Shown: one piece after another, positions 27,753 through 36,036 of the stretch
Position numbering within the stretch: position 1 is the first letter of the stretch
Layout: the number at the start of each line of letters is the position of its first letter
Source of the DNA: JBCDLI01 sp038745535
Lineage (GTDB): Bacteria > Pseudomonadota > Alphaproteobacteria > Rhizobiales > Rhizobiaceae
Direction of reading: 5' to 3'
Assembly (NCBI GenBank): GCA_038745535.1
Contig: JBCDLI010000002.1
Location: 17,348-81,347, forward strand
DNA length: 64,000 bases
Position numbers and translations under genes: made by a program
Notes under the pieces: model-generated
Databases searched by the model: none
Told to the model about the DNA's origin: nothing
The model's input: only the letters and a program-made list of their open reading frames with translations

Positions 27753-28823
27753 TCACCGGAACATCTCGCTTGGATCAAAATTGACAATCACAGTCTGCCA
27801 AGCGTCGAATTTATCTGACGGGAGACGATAACCGCTTTGTCCGCAGCGCAGCACCGCCCGGCGCGCGCTTTCATCAAGCTGACGATTTCCAGACGATGAC
27901 GTGATACGCGGGTTCCCAGAAAGCTGGCCGCTGCGTTCAAGGTTAAACCGTACCGACACCCGCAAACCCTGTTGGCCCTGCGCACTTGCCGGAATTGACC
28001 AGCACGCCTGAATTTGCCCACGCAACGCGTCCATTTCGCTTTGGGTCAACGTTGTGCCGGATGTGGTGCGCTCACCGCCGCGTGATGCTTGCTGATTATT
28101 GGCCGCAGCACCGCCGCCAGACCCGCGATCTCGATTGATGAGTGCTGCGACTTCATCATCGGCTGTGTCCTGCTCGTTATTACGCGGCGGCGTAAATTGA
28201 ACTTCGCGGGACTCGCGGTTTTCACGGCGAGGCGTTTCTGCCGTTTGTGCTTGAGGGCGCTCGGGACGTGCCGCGATTGTCGGCAACTGAGACGGCAGTT
28301 CGACAAATTGCTCCTCGGGCGCGGTCTCCGCTTCCGCTTGTTCAATCGCCTCAGCGACAGGATCAGGTGTCACCTCCTGCTGCGGCGCAGGCTCAGGCGC
28401 AACTTCTGTGGTCGGCGCAGCTGGCGGTTCTTCGGGCTGCGGCTCCGGTTCCGGCGTCGGTTCCACTCGCTCTGGAAGGCGCGGCACAGGCAAAGCATCT
28501 GAACTCGGCAGACGCGCTTGTTCCACTTCGGCGGGGAGCTGCTCTTCGGTTTCCGGTGTCGCTTGATCGAGAGCGTTGTCGCCGAGGTTCACCGCATCCG
28601 GTTCCGGAGTTTCGACTTCAACCTCATCTGGCGCGGCTGGACCATCGACCGGCGCGGTCTCAGACCCTTCCTGCACCTGACTGATTTCAGCCAATTCTAC
28701 CAAATCGACTGGCAAAGCCTCAACATCGTCGACTTCAAAGCTCTCAGGCTCGCTCAAGTTAAGAAGGCCCCAGCTAAGAACTGCAGCATGAAGTATTGCG
28801 GAAACGGCGAGGCCGGTACGCAT
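27753..28823 (-). CDS. tolA: TolA-like energy-transducing protein
   Basis: The 356-residue protein has one N-terminal membrane helix (about residues 5-22), a long linker rich in P, E, A and Q, and a C-terminal domain (about 260-356: GQIQACWSIPASAQ, RVSVRFNLERSGQL, SARRAVLRCGQSGY). The terminal domain is of the TolA/TonB C type that contacts Pal-TolB. TolA transmits proton-motive force from TolQR to the outer membrane. It starts four bases after tolR. Confidence 0.92.
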   Translation of the reverse strand: MRTGLAVSAILHAAVLSWGLLNLSEPESFEVDDVEALPVDLVELAEISQVQEGSETAPVDGPAAPDEVEVETPEPDAVNLGDNALDQATPETEEQLPAEVEQARLPSSDALPVPRLPERVEPTPEPEPQPEEPPAAPTTEVAPEPAPQQEVTPDPVAEAIEQAEAETAPEEQFVELPSQLPTIAARPERPQAQTAETPRRENRESREVQFTPPRNNEQDTADDEVAALINRDRGSGGGAAANNQQASRGGERTTSGTTLTQSEMDALRGQIQACWSIPASAQGQQGLRVSVRFNLERSGQLSGNPRITSSSGNRQLDESARRAVLRCGQSGYRLPSDKFDAWQTVIVNFDPSEMFR

Positions 28824-28827
28824 CGGA

Positions 28828-29277
28828 TCAGTTGTCCTGCTCGCTCAGCGTGACGAGGCCTAGATTGCGGAAGCCAGCCTGATTGATGCGACCCATCACG
28901 CGCATGATTGTTCCGTAATCGGCATTGCGGTCACCACGGATATAGATGCGCTCATCGTATCCTGTCGTCGCAATCGCTTCGAGTTTAGGAACCACTTCTT
29001 CAACCGCAATAACGGTTTCTTGGAGATAAATCTCGCCATCCTCACGGACCGAAATCGTGATTGGCTGCGTGTCCGAATTGAGCTGCTGCGCCCGACTTTC
29101 GGGCAAGTCAATCGGAACGCCAACAGTCAACAGCGGCGCGGCAACCATGAATATAATGAGGAGCACGAGCATCACGTCCACAAACGGGGTGACGTTAATC
29201 TCTGCGACGGGGCGTGATGTCGTTCCGCGACGATTGCGCCGTCTGCGACTGATGAAACCTGCAGCTGTGCCTGACAT
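28828..29277 (-). CDS. tolR: Biopolymer transporter TolR (ExbD family)
   Basis: The 149-residue protein has a short cytoplasmic N terminus and one membrane helix containing the proton-path aspartate in INVTPFVDVMLVLLIIFMVA. A periplasmic domain follows (VPIDLPESRAQQL and RGDRNADYGTIMRVM). It forms the ion-driven motor with TolQ. It lies nine bases after tolQ. Confidence 0.97.
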   Translation of the reverse strand: MSGTAAGFISRRRRNRRGTTSRPVAEINVTPFVDVMLVLLIIFMVAAPLLTVGVPIDLPESRAQQLNSDTQPITISVREDGEIYLQETVIAVEEVVPKLEAIATTGYDERIYIRGDRNADYGTIMRVMGRINQAGFRNLGLVTLSEQDN

Positions 29278-29286
29278 GGTCTGGAC

Positions 29287-29985
29287 CTACTCCGCTGCCT
29301 GTTGTTGCGGCTGGCTTCGTTCGTCCAACTGACGTGAAAGGATGGCCGAGAATTCGTCCGCAAACCCTTCCATGCGTGCTCCAATACGGCCTGCATCTGC
29401 AACAAGCTTATTGTAGGCAATCAGCGCAGGAATAGCGGCAACAAGGCCGATGGCTGTGGCGAGCAGCGCTTCGGCGATGCCCGGTGCAACGACCGCGAGG
29501 TTAGTGGAGTCTGAACCGGCAATCGCCTGAAAAGAGGTCATGATGCCGATGACCGTGCCGAAAAGACCGACATATACCGCAACAGAGCCGACAGACGCTA
29601 AAAACCCTAGGCGCGCCTCCAAACGATCCATCTCGCGGGACAATGCCACATCCATCGCGCGGTCCACGCGGCTCTGTAAACTGATCGGCGTCCGCGCACC
29701 ACGCTCAAAGGACTTTTTCCATTCCCGCATGGCGGCGACGAAGATCGCACCCATGCCAGTCGTTTTGCGATCAGAAAGGGTGCGGTAAAGTTCTTCCAGT
29801 GACGCGCCTGACCAAAAATTTTCTTCAAACCGCGTCAGTTGACTACGCATGCGCGCGAATGACGTCATTTTCTCAAAGATAATCGCCCACGACCAAATGG
29901 AGGCCAGCAGAAGGCCGACCATAACTGCCTTTACGATCCATCCGGCCTGCATAAACAGGCCCCAAACGGACATGTCGTGTTCCAT
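29287..29985 (-). CDS. tolQ: Tol-Pal system proton channel TolQ
   Basis: The 232-residue protein has three membrane helices and MotA/TolQ/ExbB features (LGFLASVGSVAVYVGLFGTV, GIAEALLATAIGLVAAIPAL). I place the start at ATG 29985 (MEHDMSVWGLFMQAG), preceded by GGGGAATTGTG. The longer open frame to 30144 adds 53 residues unlike the family. It is the first gene of the tolQRA-B-pal-cpoB series. Confidence 0.95.
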   Translation of the reverse strand: MEHDMSVWGLFMQAGWIVKAVMVGLLLASIWSWAIIFEKMTSFARMRSQLTRFEENFWSGASLEELYRTLSDRKTTGMGAIFVAAMREWKKSFERGARTPISLQSRVDRAMDVALSREMDRLEARLGFLASVGSVAVYVGLFGTVIGIMTSFQAIAGSDSTNLAVVAPGIAEALLATAIGLVAAIPALIAYNKLVADAGRIGARMEGFADEFSAILSRQLDERSQPQQQAAE

Positions 29986-30210
29986 CACAATTCCCCAGAA
30001 TTGAAAGTGTCCCTCAGACACATGGTGACAATCGGAGTGCGGTGAACCCACCGCACAAAACGAGCTGAACAGACCAACTTCCGACGTGCGAATTCGCGGA
30101 AAATTGGGGTGAATTTTAGGCGCAGCGCACAATCGGCACCGCACAAGTAAAAGTGTCAGTTTATGGTTAAGGGATCGTTAGGAATGATTTCACCCGTCTA
30201 CCCGGGCATT

Positions 30211-30693
30211 CTAGCCGGTAGACACGGCCTCAAAACGCGTTCGCCACTGATTGGGAAAACGACGCGGTTTGCCTTCGGCGTTGATGAGCGCGGCAGTCAC
30301 CACTGCGGATATGAGGGTGGCATCATCCTTGCCGACCGTCTGGGACATAATAACATGAGCGCCACCCACATGGGCCACGCTCGTATTGACTGTCAGCAAA
30401 TCGTCGATGCTCGCCGCGCGCCGAAAATCGATCTCCATGCGCCGCACCACCCAGTAGAGCGTTTCCCCCTCGGAGCCTGCCTGTAGGTCAGTGTGGTGAA
30501 CATCAAAAAGGCGCAAGAAATCTGACCGACCGCGCTCCAGCCATTCCAAATATCGCGCGTGATAAACGGCGCCAGAAAAATCGGTATCGGCATAGTAAAC
30601 GCGCGCAACCAACCGATGGACATTATCCGCATCAATTCGGCCAGCAATTTCCACTGCCGGATTATCACCGCTTTTACCTGTTTGACCTACCAC
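30211..30693 (-). CDS. ybgC: Tol-Pal-associated acyl-CoA thioesterase YbgC
   Basis: The hotdog-fold protein carries the family active site YYADTDFSGAVYHARYLEW, with the catalytic aspartate before SGAVYH. I choose GTG 30693, preceded by GGAG seven bases away, giving 160 residues; an ATG at 30759 would overlap the divergent GH5 gene and lacks a ribosome site. YbgC thioesterases act on acyl-CoA or acyl-ACP and are commonly encoded with tolQ, as here, 225 bases upstream of it. Confidence 0.92.
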   Translation of the reverse strand: MVGQTGKSGDNPAVEIAGRIDADNVHRLVARVYYADTDFSGAVYHARYLEWLERGRSDFLRLFDVHHTDLQAGSEGETLYWVVRRMEIDFRRAASIDDLLTVNTSVAHVGGAHVIMSQTVGKDDATLISAVVTAALINAEGKPRRFPNQWRTRFEAVSTG

Positions 30694-30749
30694 GGTGTCA
30701 CTCCATTGCTGGCTTCGAAAAGCCTCACGGGCATGCAGGGAAACCGCAA

Positions 30750-31991
30750 ATGATTTCAAGACTTTTCCGTCTATTCGGCTTCGCGATCATTTTCGCGATC
30801 TGCTTTCCGGGAGCTGGCCACGTGGCTGATTTTAAAGTCTCACGCGCAATTTCCATGGACCAGTGGGTCGAATGGCCCGGACCGGACCGCTGGAACGAGC
30901 CAGCCGTCGTTGAGAATTTTCCCGAATGGTTGCGTTTCGTCAACGATGACGAGCTTCGGTATTTGCGCCAAGCCGGCCTCGACACCGTGCGCCTGCCGAT
31001 TGATCCCGGATTCCTCCTCCAGAGCGGTGATATCGTTCGTACGAACACCGCGCTTGAAGGCGTGAAACGAGCGATTGATCGCCTTCGCGCTGCCGACCTT
31101 AAAGTTATCGTCGACATGCACACAATTCCGCGCGGAGACAGCAACGCCATTGGAATTGAAAAAGTCCAGAGTGATCCGCAGGTCTTCGATGCCTATCTCA
31201 ATCTTGTCGGCCAGATTGCAGCGCGGCTTCGGGATTATTCGCCCAACGATGTTGCCTTCGAACTCATCAATGAGCCTACGATTGATTGCATCGATAAGAC
31301 CGCGCAAACGACTTATGAAAATATGCTTCGTCGCCTCCACGCGGCCGCACGGGCAAAGAATCCAGATATTACGCTTGTTTTCACCGGAGCATGTTTGGGC
31401 AAGGCAGAGGGTCTGCAGGTCATCAATCCCGCAATCGTAAACGACGAGAATACCATCTGGACCTTTCATCACTACGAACCGTTCAAGCTGACGCATCAAA
31501 GCGCCACATGGGCCGGGCCCTGGGTTGAGCACATCGCCAACATTCCCTACCCGCCATCACGTTTGAGTAATGCGGAAGCCGCGGCACTGATTGAAGAAAA
31601 CAAAACGCGCATCTTTGCTTCATTAATCGGAGAACAAGCGATGAAGATCGCAGACGGCACGCGCTACGATATTGATCGCCTTCGCAGTGACGCAGAACTT
31701 GTCCGGGAGATGACAGAGCCGTTTGAAAAGGTTGCCGCCTGGGCCGATCAGCACGGCATCGCGCGCGACCGCATTTTCCTCGGCGAATTCGGGATGATCC
31801 GTCAGGAATGGGAACGTCCAGCTGCGACCCGCGCGGAATGGCGGATTGGGTTCATACGAGACATCATTTCATTGTCCGAGCGCCACGGTTTCGGCTGGTC
31901 CATGTGGTCTTTCGGAGGTGCTTTTGGGATGGTGCAAGAGTTTTCCGGAAATTCTCTCGACAACCCGCTAGTCGATGAGGTGCTGCGCTAG
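30750..31991 (+). CDS. Secreted glycoside hydrolase family 5 (cellulase-like)
   Basis: The 413-residue protein has a signal peptide (to about residue 25) and a (beta/alpha)8 barrel of GH5 type. Strand 4 carries FELINEP with the acid/base glutamate near residue 175. FHHYEP carries the strand-6 His-Tyr pair. FLGEFG carries the nucleophile glutamate near residue 346. WSMWSFGG closes the cleft. It probably cleaves a beta-glucan outside the cytoplasm, perhaps the cell's own polysaccharide. It is the only plus-strand gene within the tol-ruv block. Confidence 0.9.
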   Translation: MISRLFRLFGFAIIFAICFPGAGHVADFKVSRAISMDQWVEWPGPDRWNEPAVVENFPEWLRFVNDDELRYLRQAGLDTVRLPIDPGFLLQSGDIVRTNTALEGVKRAIDRLRAADLKVIVDMHTIPRGDSNAIGIEKVQSDPQVFDAYLNLVGQIAARLRDYSPNDVAFELINEPTIDCIDKTAQTTYENMLRRLHAAARAKNPDITLVFTGACLGKAEGLQVINPAIVNDENTIWTFHHYEPFKLTHQSATWAGPWVEHIANIPYPPSRLSNAEAAALIEENKTRIFASLIGEQAMKIADGTRYDIDRLRSDAELVREMTEPFEKVAAWADQHGIARDRIFLGEFGMIRQEWERPAATRAEWRIGFIRDIISLSERHGFGWSMWSFGGAFGMVQEFSGNSLDNPLVDEVLR

Positions 31992-32003
31992 ACCTCACTG
32001 GTC

Positions 32004-33044
32004 TCATGCATCCTCATCAAACAGACCCACTTGTGCAGCGGCCAAATCCTGCGGTGCAGTCAAACCCAAATGACCCCACGCGTTTGCGGTTAAAATCCGT
32101 CCTCGCGGTGTCCGCTGAATAAAACCCTGCTGAATGAGATAGGGCTCGATGATATCCTCAATTGCATCGCGTGGTTCTGATAGGGCAGCCGCGATTGTCT
32201 CGATGCCCACTGGACCACCGCCGAAATTTTTCGCGATCTGATTGAGATACCGACGATCAAGCTCATCAAGGCCGATGGCATCGACTTCCAACCGTGTAAG
32301 CGCCGCGTCAGCGACCTTGGCATCCACCTGTTCAGCTTCGGCGACATCGGCAAAGTCACGAACCCGGCGTAGGAGCCGTCCGGCGATACGCGGTGTGCCT
32401 CGCGCACGCGCTGCAATTTCACGCGCACCGTCCTCCGGCATTGGCAGGCCCATTATGCGCGCACCCCGTGTGACGATGCTTTGCAACTCATCAACGGTGT
32501 AGAAGTTAAGCCTAACCGGAATGCCAAAACGGTCGCGCAGCGGCGTGGTCAAAAGGCCAAGACGCGTGGTGGCTGCAACCAGCGTGAACTTGGCCAGATC
32601 AATCTTTACAGACCGCGCCGCAGGCCCTTCACCAATTATCAGATCAAGCTGGAAGTCTTCCATCGCTGGATAGAGGATTTCCTCCACGGCTGGATTGAGC
32701 CTGTGAATTTCATCAATAAAGAGGACGTCCCGATCTTCTAGATTGGTGAGGAGCGCCGCCAGATCGCCCGCTTTGGCAATCACTGGGCCAGATGTCGCCC
32801 GAAAATTGACCCCTAGCTCTTTTGCCATGATCTGCGCGAGCGTTGTCTTTCCAAGCCCGGGCGGGCCAACGAAAAGGACGTGGTCCAGCGCTTCTCCGCG
32901 CTTTTTAGCTGCTTCGATGAACACTTTTAAATTCGCCCGCGCAGCAGCCTGGCCGGTGAAATCATCGAGCGTCTGCGGGCGCAGCGACGTGTCAAAATCC
33001 TCGTCACGCTTTTCAGCTGATATCAATCGGTCCGCATCGCTCAT
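32004..33044 (-). CDS. ruvB: Holliday junction branch migration helicase RuvB
   Basis: The 346-residue AAA+ motor has Walker A GPPGLGKTT (about residue 60), Walker B VLFIDEIHRL, sensor segment VAATTRLGLLTTPLRDRF, and a C-terminal winged helix (IEPYLIQQGFIQRTPRGR). It drives branch migration on RuvA-bound junctions. The ruv genes are on one strand, but two unrelated membrane genes separate ruvA and ruvB here. Confidence 0.98.
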   Translation of the reverse strand: MSDADRLISAEKRDEDFDTSLRPQTLDDFTGQAAARANLKVFIEAAKKRGEALDHVLFVGPPGLGKTTLAQIMAKELGVNFRATSGPVIAKAGDLAALLTNLEDRDVLFIDEIHRLNPAVEEILYPAMEDFQLDLIIGEGPAARSVKIDLAKFTLVAATTRLGLLTTPLRDRFGIPVRLNFYTVDELQSIVTRGARIMGLPMPEDGAREIAARARGTPRIAGRLLRRVRDFADVAEAEQVDAKVADAALTRLEVDAIGLDELDRRYLNQIAKNFGGGPVGIETIAAALSEPRDAIEDIIEPYLIQQGFIQRTPRGRILTANAWGHLGLTAPQDLAAAQVGLFDEDA

Positions 33045-33053
33045 ACAGCGGTG

Positions 33054-33503
33054 TTACGTCTTCGAGAACAGACCGACAACCCGCATCGAAAGCCAAATAG
33101 AAATCAATGCGCCGCCGAAGATACTGACGATGATTGAAAGCCAAACACGCGCATCGGGATTGCTATATATTACCGGTGCCAACCGAATGCTGAGCAGCAG
33201 GTAGATCGCCAAAATCAGAGTGGCAAAGACACCGTACCGCGCGGCGCGACCACGAATAAACCTTAGCAAGCAAAAAGCGAGAATAAGTGTCGCCGCGATC
33301 ATAATCCCACTTATTGGCCACTCACCGAGAAAACGAAGGCGCGTGATTGTTGGTAGGTTTTGCCACGCTTCAAGCCTTCCAGCCTGATTACTGATGAAGA
33401 GAAAGCCGACAGACGAAAGCAGCGCGGATATGCCTAACCAAAGCAGAGAAGCAACGCTGAGAATGGCGAGGTCTTGTGTCCACTTAAATCTCCTGCGTTC
33501 CAA
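33054..33503 (-). CDS. Integral membrane protein, tandem paralogue B (unknown function)
   Basis: The protein has four predicted membrane helices and no charged catalytic motif. I choose TTG 33503, with GGAAG six bases before it, because the resulting 149 residues equal the length of the neighbouring paralogue. A TTG at 33578 lacks a ribosome site. Shared blocks with that neighbour are RLEAW, LR-(hydrophobic)-G-WP-SG-M, CLL and FGGA-IS. It ends ten bases before ruvB. Function unknown. Confidence 0.75.
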   Translation of the reverse strand: MERRRFKWTQDLAILSVASLLWLGISALLSSVGFLFISNQAGRLEAWQNLPTITRLRFLGEWPISGIMIAATLILAFCLLRFIRGRAARYGVFATLILAIYLLLSIRLAPVIYSNPDARVWLSIIVSIFGGALISIWLSMRVVGLFSKT

Positions 33504-33605
33504 AATCTGCTTCCAGTTCCACGATGCTTTCCGCGGTGATTGCAATGGAACAGCGCTGCAAGCAAGATTTGTAGACAATTTCAGAAAAGAAATGGGTGAG
33601 CCAAG

Positions 33606-34055
33606 TCAGCGCATGAGACGGTTACTCCGCCTGAAAAGCGATTCGACAACTGCAAACGATATCCATGCCCCTCCAAACACGCCAACGAGAATGACGATCC
33701 ACGCGCGCGGTTGAGCATCGAACAACGCTGGAGACAAAACGCTCTTGAGGCCGAGAAACACCGCGAGAATAACAAATGAAAACACAAGCGGTCGGGAAGC
33801 CTTGTTGTCCATAATTTGAAGTAGACATACGGCGCAAACAAACGCTGCCATGACCATCAGACCACTGAAGGGCCAATCTCCGATCACCCGCAAATAGGTG
33901 GTCCGTGGGAGCGCGAGCCACGCTTCCAAACGGGCAAATCCGCCATCCATGATCATCAACCCGATTGCGAGCAGAAACTCAGAAACCACGATCCAAACGA
34001 GGCAGGCGGCAATAACAACCACGATATTTGAAAAGAGCCGGTCAGTTTTGGACAT
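33606..34055 (-). CDS. Integral membrane protein, tandem paralogue A (unknown function)
   Basis: The 149-residue protein has four predicted membrane helices (roughly residues 10-32, 55-78, 86-104 and 115-138). It starts at ATG 34055 or at GTG 34073; neither has a strong ribosome site, so coupling to ruvA, which ends at 34090, is possible. It aligns almost without gaps with paralogue B (33054-33503), with identical RLEAW and FGGA. It lies between ruvA and ruvB. I recognise no family. Confidence 0.75.
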   Translation of the reverse strand: MSKTDRLFSNIVVVIAACLVWIVVSEFLLAIGLMIMDGGFARLEAWLALPRTTYLRVIGDWPFSGLMVMAAFVCAVCLLQIMDNKASRPLVFSFVILAVFLGLKSVLSPALFDAQPRAWIVILVGVFGGAWISFAVVESLFRRSNRLMR

Positions 34056-34089
34056 TCGTATGCAAAATGGCACACATTTTGGCGGAAAA

Positions 34090-34701
34090 CTACGCAGCGA
34101 GTTCCTTTAATCCCATGCGGATGAGGGTCGCTTCGTCAGCGCCATCCCCGGCATTTTTCAAAGCCACAGCCACAGCATTTGCAGCTTGATCCCGGGAGTA
34201 TCCGAGGTTCGACAAGGCAGACACCGCATCAGATACCGCGCTCGACGCAACACCTTCGCCGATCTCCTGTTTCAGCGCGATGTTGATAGACTCACCGGCG
34301 TAGGCCGGAGCCTTGTTTTTCAATTCGGTTACGATGCGCTGCGCCACCTTTGGTCCGATGCCCGGTGCGCGTGCGACCATGTCTTTATCTTGTAGTGCGA
34401 TTGCATTTGCGAGGTCCGCCGCGCTCAACGTTGAGAGGATCGCCAAAGCGACCTTGGCACCAACGCCTTGCACGCTTTGCAGAAGCCTAAACCATTCACG
34501 ATCCAGCGCGTTGTCAAAACCGAAAAGTCTCAACTGATCTTCTCGGACGTAGGTCTCGATAAAGAGAACGATAGCTTCCCCCATGCTCAGAGAAGACAAA
34601 GTTCGACTTGAACAGCTGGCTACATAGCCAACGCCGTGCACATCAATCGTGACGTGATCATCGGCGATCTCATCCACTGTTCCTTTAAGCTTGCCGATCA
34701 T
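34090..34701 (-). CDS. ruvA: Holliday junction DNA-binding protein RuvA
   Basis: The 203-residue protein has an OB-fold domain (MIGKLKGTVDEIADDHVTID), two helix-hairpin-helix elements (LLQSVQGVGAKVALAILS and RAPGIGPKVAQRIVTELK), and the C-terminal RuvB-binding domain (SALSNLGYSRDQAANAV). It holds Holliday junctions for RuvB. Its ATG overlaps the vapC stop (ATGA), so it is translationally linked to the toxin gene. Confidence 0.97.
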   Translation of the reverse strand: MIGKLKGTVDEIADDHVTIDVHGVGYVASCSSRTLSSLSMGEAIVLFIETYVREDQLRLFGFDNALDREWFRLLQSVQGVGAKVALAILSTLSAADLANAIALQDKDMVARAPGIGPKVAQRIVTELKNKAPAYAGESINIALKQEIGEGVASSAVSDAVSALSNLGYSRDQAANAVAVALKNAGDGADEATLIRMGLKELAA

Positions 34702-35111
34702 GGGTGCGTATCCGGCGCGATGATTTCAATCTCCGGGAAGTGACTTCGATACCGGGCTGGATCGCGGGTCAACAGGCGGTGGCCCGACACCGACGCGTGC
34801 GCTCCGATAAGAAAGTCTGGCAGCGTCCGCTCGCGCCGACCGCCTGCCTTCCGGTACGCCGCATGCGCCACGCCCGCGGCATGTGCGGCGTCAAAATTAA
34901 TATTTTCGCGTCCAATCATCATTTTCATTAGCATCGCTTTGAGTGAGGACTTTGAAAGCGCAGGTGCCAACTCGGAGACGACTATCGGATTAATGATCAG
35001 AACTCCTTCTGATGCTGACGCGGCCAATCGCCTAACCGACCAAGACTGAAAAACGTCCTCTGGTCCAAGAATGTCGAGAATTACATTGGTATCAATGACG
35101 GTCGAGGTCAT
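34698..35111 (-). CDS. vapC: PIN-domain toxin, VapC family
   Basis: The 137-residue PIN domain keeps the four acidic metal ligands: D in VIDTNVILDIL, E in VSELAPAL, D in LPDFLIGAH and D in LLTRDPARY. VapC proteins are ribonucleases, often cutting tRNA. I place the start at ATG 35111, inside the last codons of the antitoxin gene (20-base overlap). An upstream in-frame start at 35144 would overlap more. Its stop overlaps ruvA by ATGA. Confidence 0.9.
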   Translation of the reverse strand: MTSTVIDTNVILDILGPEDVFQSWSVRRLAASASEGVLIINPIVVSELAPALSKSSLKAMLMKMMIGRENINFDAAHAAGVAHAAYRKAGGRRERTLPDFLIGAHASVSGHRLLTRDPARYRSHFPEIEIIAPDTHP

Positions 35112-35355
35112 CTCGCTCGCCCCGTGTTGATCGCAGATATTCATCTACTGACGTGCCGTGTAAGTCCACGGTCCCAGACAAATTTCGCAATACGCTTTCA
35201 AAAGAGTCGTTCTCGGTGAGTGACGTCGCCCGCACCGCAACTGTTATTTGCCCATCAGAGTGCTCGGCAAACTCCACCTCGCTGCCCGGCACAATACCGA
35301 GCTTCTCGCGGATGTGCTTTGGAATGGTCACTTGGCCTTTTTCGGTCACGCGCAT
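35092..35355 (-). CDS. vapB: AbrB/MazE-type antitoxin, VapB family
   Basis: The 87-residue protein has an N-terminal swapped-hairpin DNA-binding domain (MRVTEKGQVTIPKHIREKLG) and a C-terminal tail (VDEYLRSTRGERDDLDRH) that would wrap the toxin. It pairs with the overlapping PIN toxin. A perfect inverted repeat over the ribosome site, just before the start codon, suits autorepression. The pair sits between ruvC and ruvA. Confidence 0.92.
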   Translation of the reverse strand: MRVTEKGQVTIPKHIREKLGIVPGSEVEFAEHSDGQITVAVRATSLTENDSFESVLRNLSGTVDLHGTSVDEYLRSTRGERDDLDRH

Positions 35356-35357
35356 CG

Positions 35358-35378
35358 GTAATACCTCTGGGGTATTAC
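35358..35378 (-). promoter_or_regulatory. Inverted-repeat operator at the vapB start
   Basis: GTAATACC and GGTATTAC form perfect 8-bp arms with a five-base spacer, ending two bases before the vapB ATG and covering its AGAGG ribosome site. VapB-type antitoxins commonly bind such repeats. The same repeat could form an RNA hairpin over the ribosome site. Confidence 0.65.
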
Positions 35379-35418
35379 TTACAGCGACCGATAGAACAAG
35401 TAAAGAACAAACGGCTGG

Positions 35419-35928
35419 TTAGACTTGAGCGAACCGCTCCATTCTCGCGCTCAATTGCCGGTGATGGCCGTGGCAAATCGCGATTGCCAGCCCATCAGCA
35501 GCGTCTTCACTGTCCCATCTCGCTTTGGGGAGAAGCGTGCGCACCATCATCGCAATTTGTTTTTTGTCGCCGTGCCCCACACCGATCACTGCCTTCTTCA
35601 CGGCGTTTGGCGCGTATTCCGCAACCGTCAATCCCAACTGCGCCGGCACAAGCATCGCAACACCGCGAGCCTGTCCGAGCTTTAGCGTGGCCGTGGCGTC
35701 GCGATTGACAAATGTCGCTTCGACCGCTGCTTCAATTGGTGAATGGTCGCGCATCACTTCCATCAAACCGCTGTGAATTTGATGGAGTCGATCAGCAAGG
35801 TGAGCTTTGTCGTCCGATCGCACCGTTCCCGCAGCAATAAAACTGATGCGCGAACCCTGCACATCTATCACGCCCCAGCCGGTGCGGCGCAGACCTGGAT
35901 CAATGCCGATGATGCGAGCAAGTGTCAT
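35419..35928 (-). CDS. ruvC: Crossover junction endodeoxyribonuclease RuvC
   Basis: The 169-residue resolvase keeps its acidic catalytic residues in IIGIDPGLRRTGWG, in EAAVEATFVNRD, and in SEDAADGLAIA. It cleaves Holliday junctions bound by RuvAB. I choose ATG 35928 (MTLARIIGIDPG); the longer frame to 35964 adds residues unlike the family. It is 63 bases upstream of the vapBC pair. Confidence 0.96.
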   Translation of the reverse strand: MTLARIIGIDPGLRRTGWGVIDVQGSRISFIAAGTVRSDDKAHLADRLHQIHSGLMEVMRDHSPIEAAVEATFVNRDATATLKLGQARGVAMLVPAQLGLTVAEYAPNAVKKAVIGVGHGDKKQIAMMVRTLLPKARWDSEDAADGLAIAICHGHHRQLSARMERFAQV

Positions 35929-36036
35929 GCCCAACTGTAAACACACCAAGTGAACAAAACACAAACATTTCCTCGCCGCTTGCCGTCAGTCCCGTCACAT
36001 GGAAAGAGCCAGTTTTTCGCTCCGATGAGATAGACC

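Noticed and set aside
30167..30181. TTAA-N7-TTAG upstream of tolQ
   Set aside because: One mismatch to the CtrA half-site and about 180 bases from the tolQ start; too weak to list as a site, though Tol-Pal genes can be cell-cycle controlled.
33606..34073. Reading the two membrane genes between ruvA and ruvB as one frameshifted gene
   Set aside because: Each encodes a complete four-helix copy of equal length, and they align to each other end to end, so they are duplicates.
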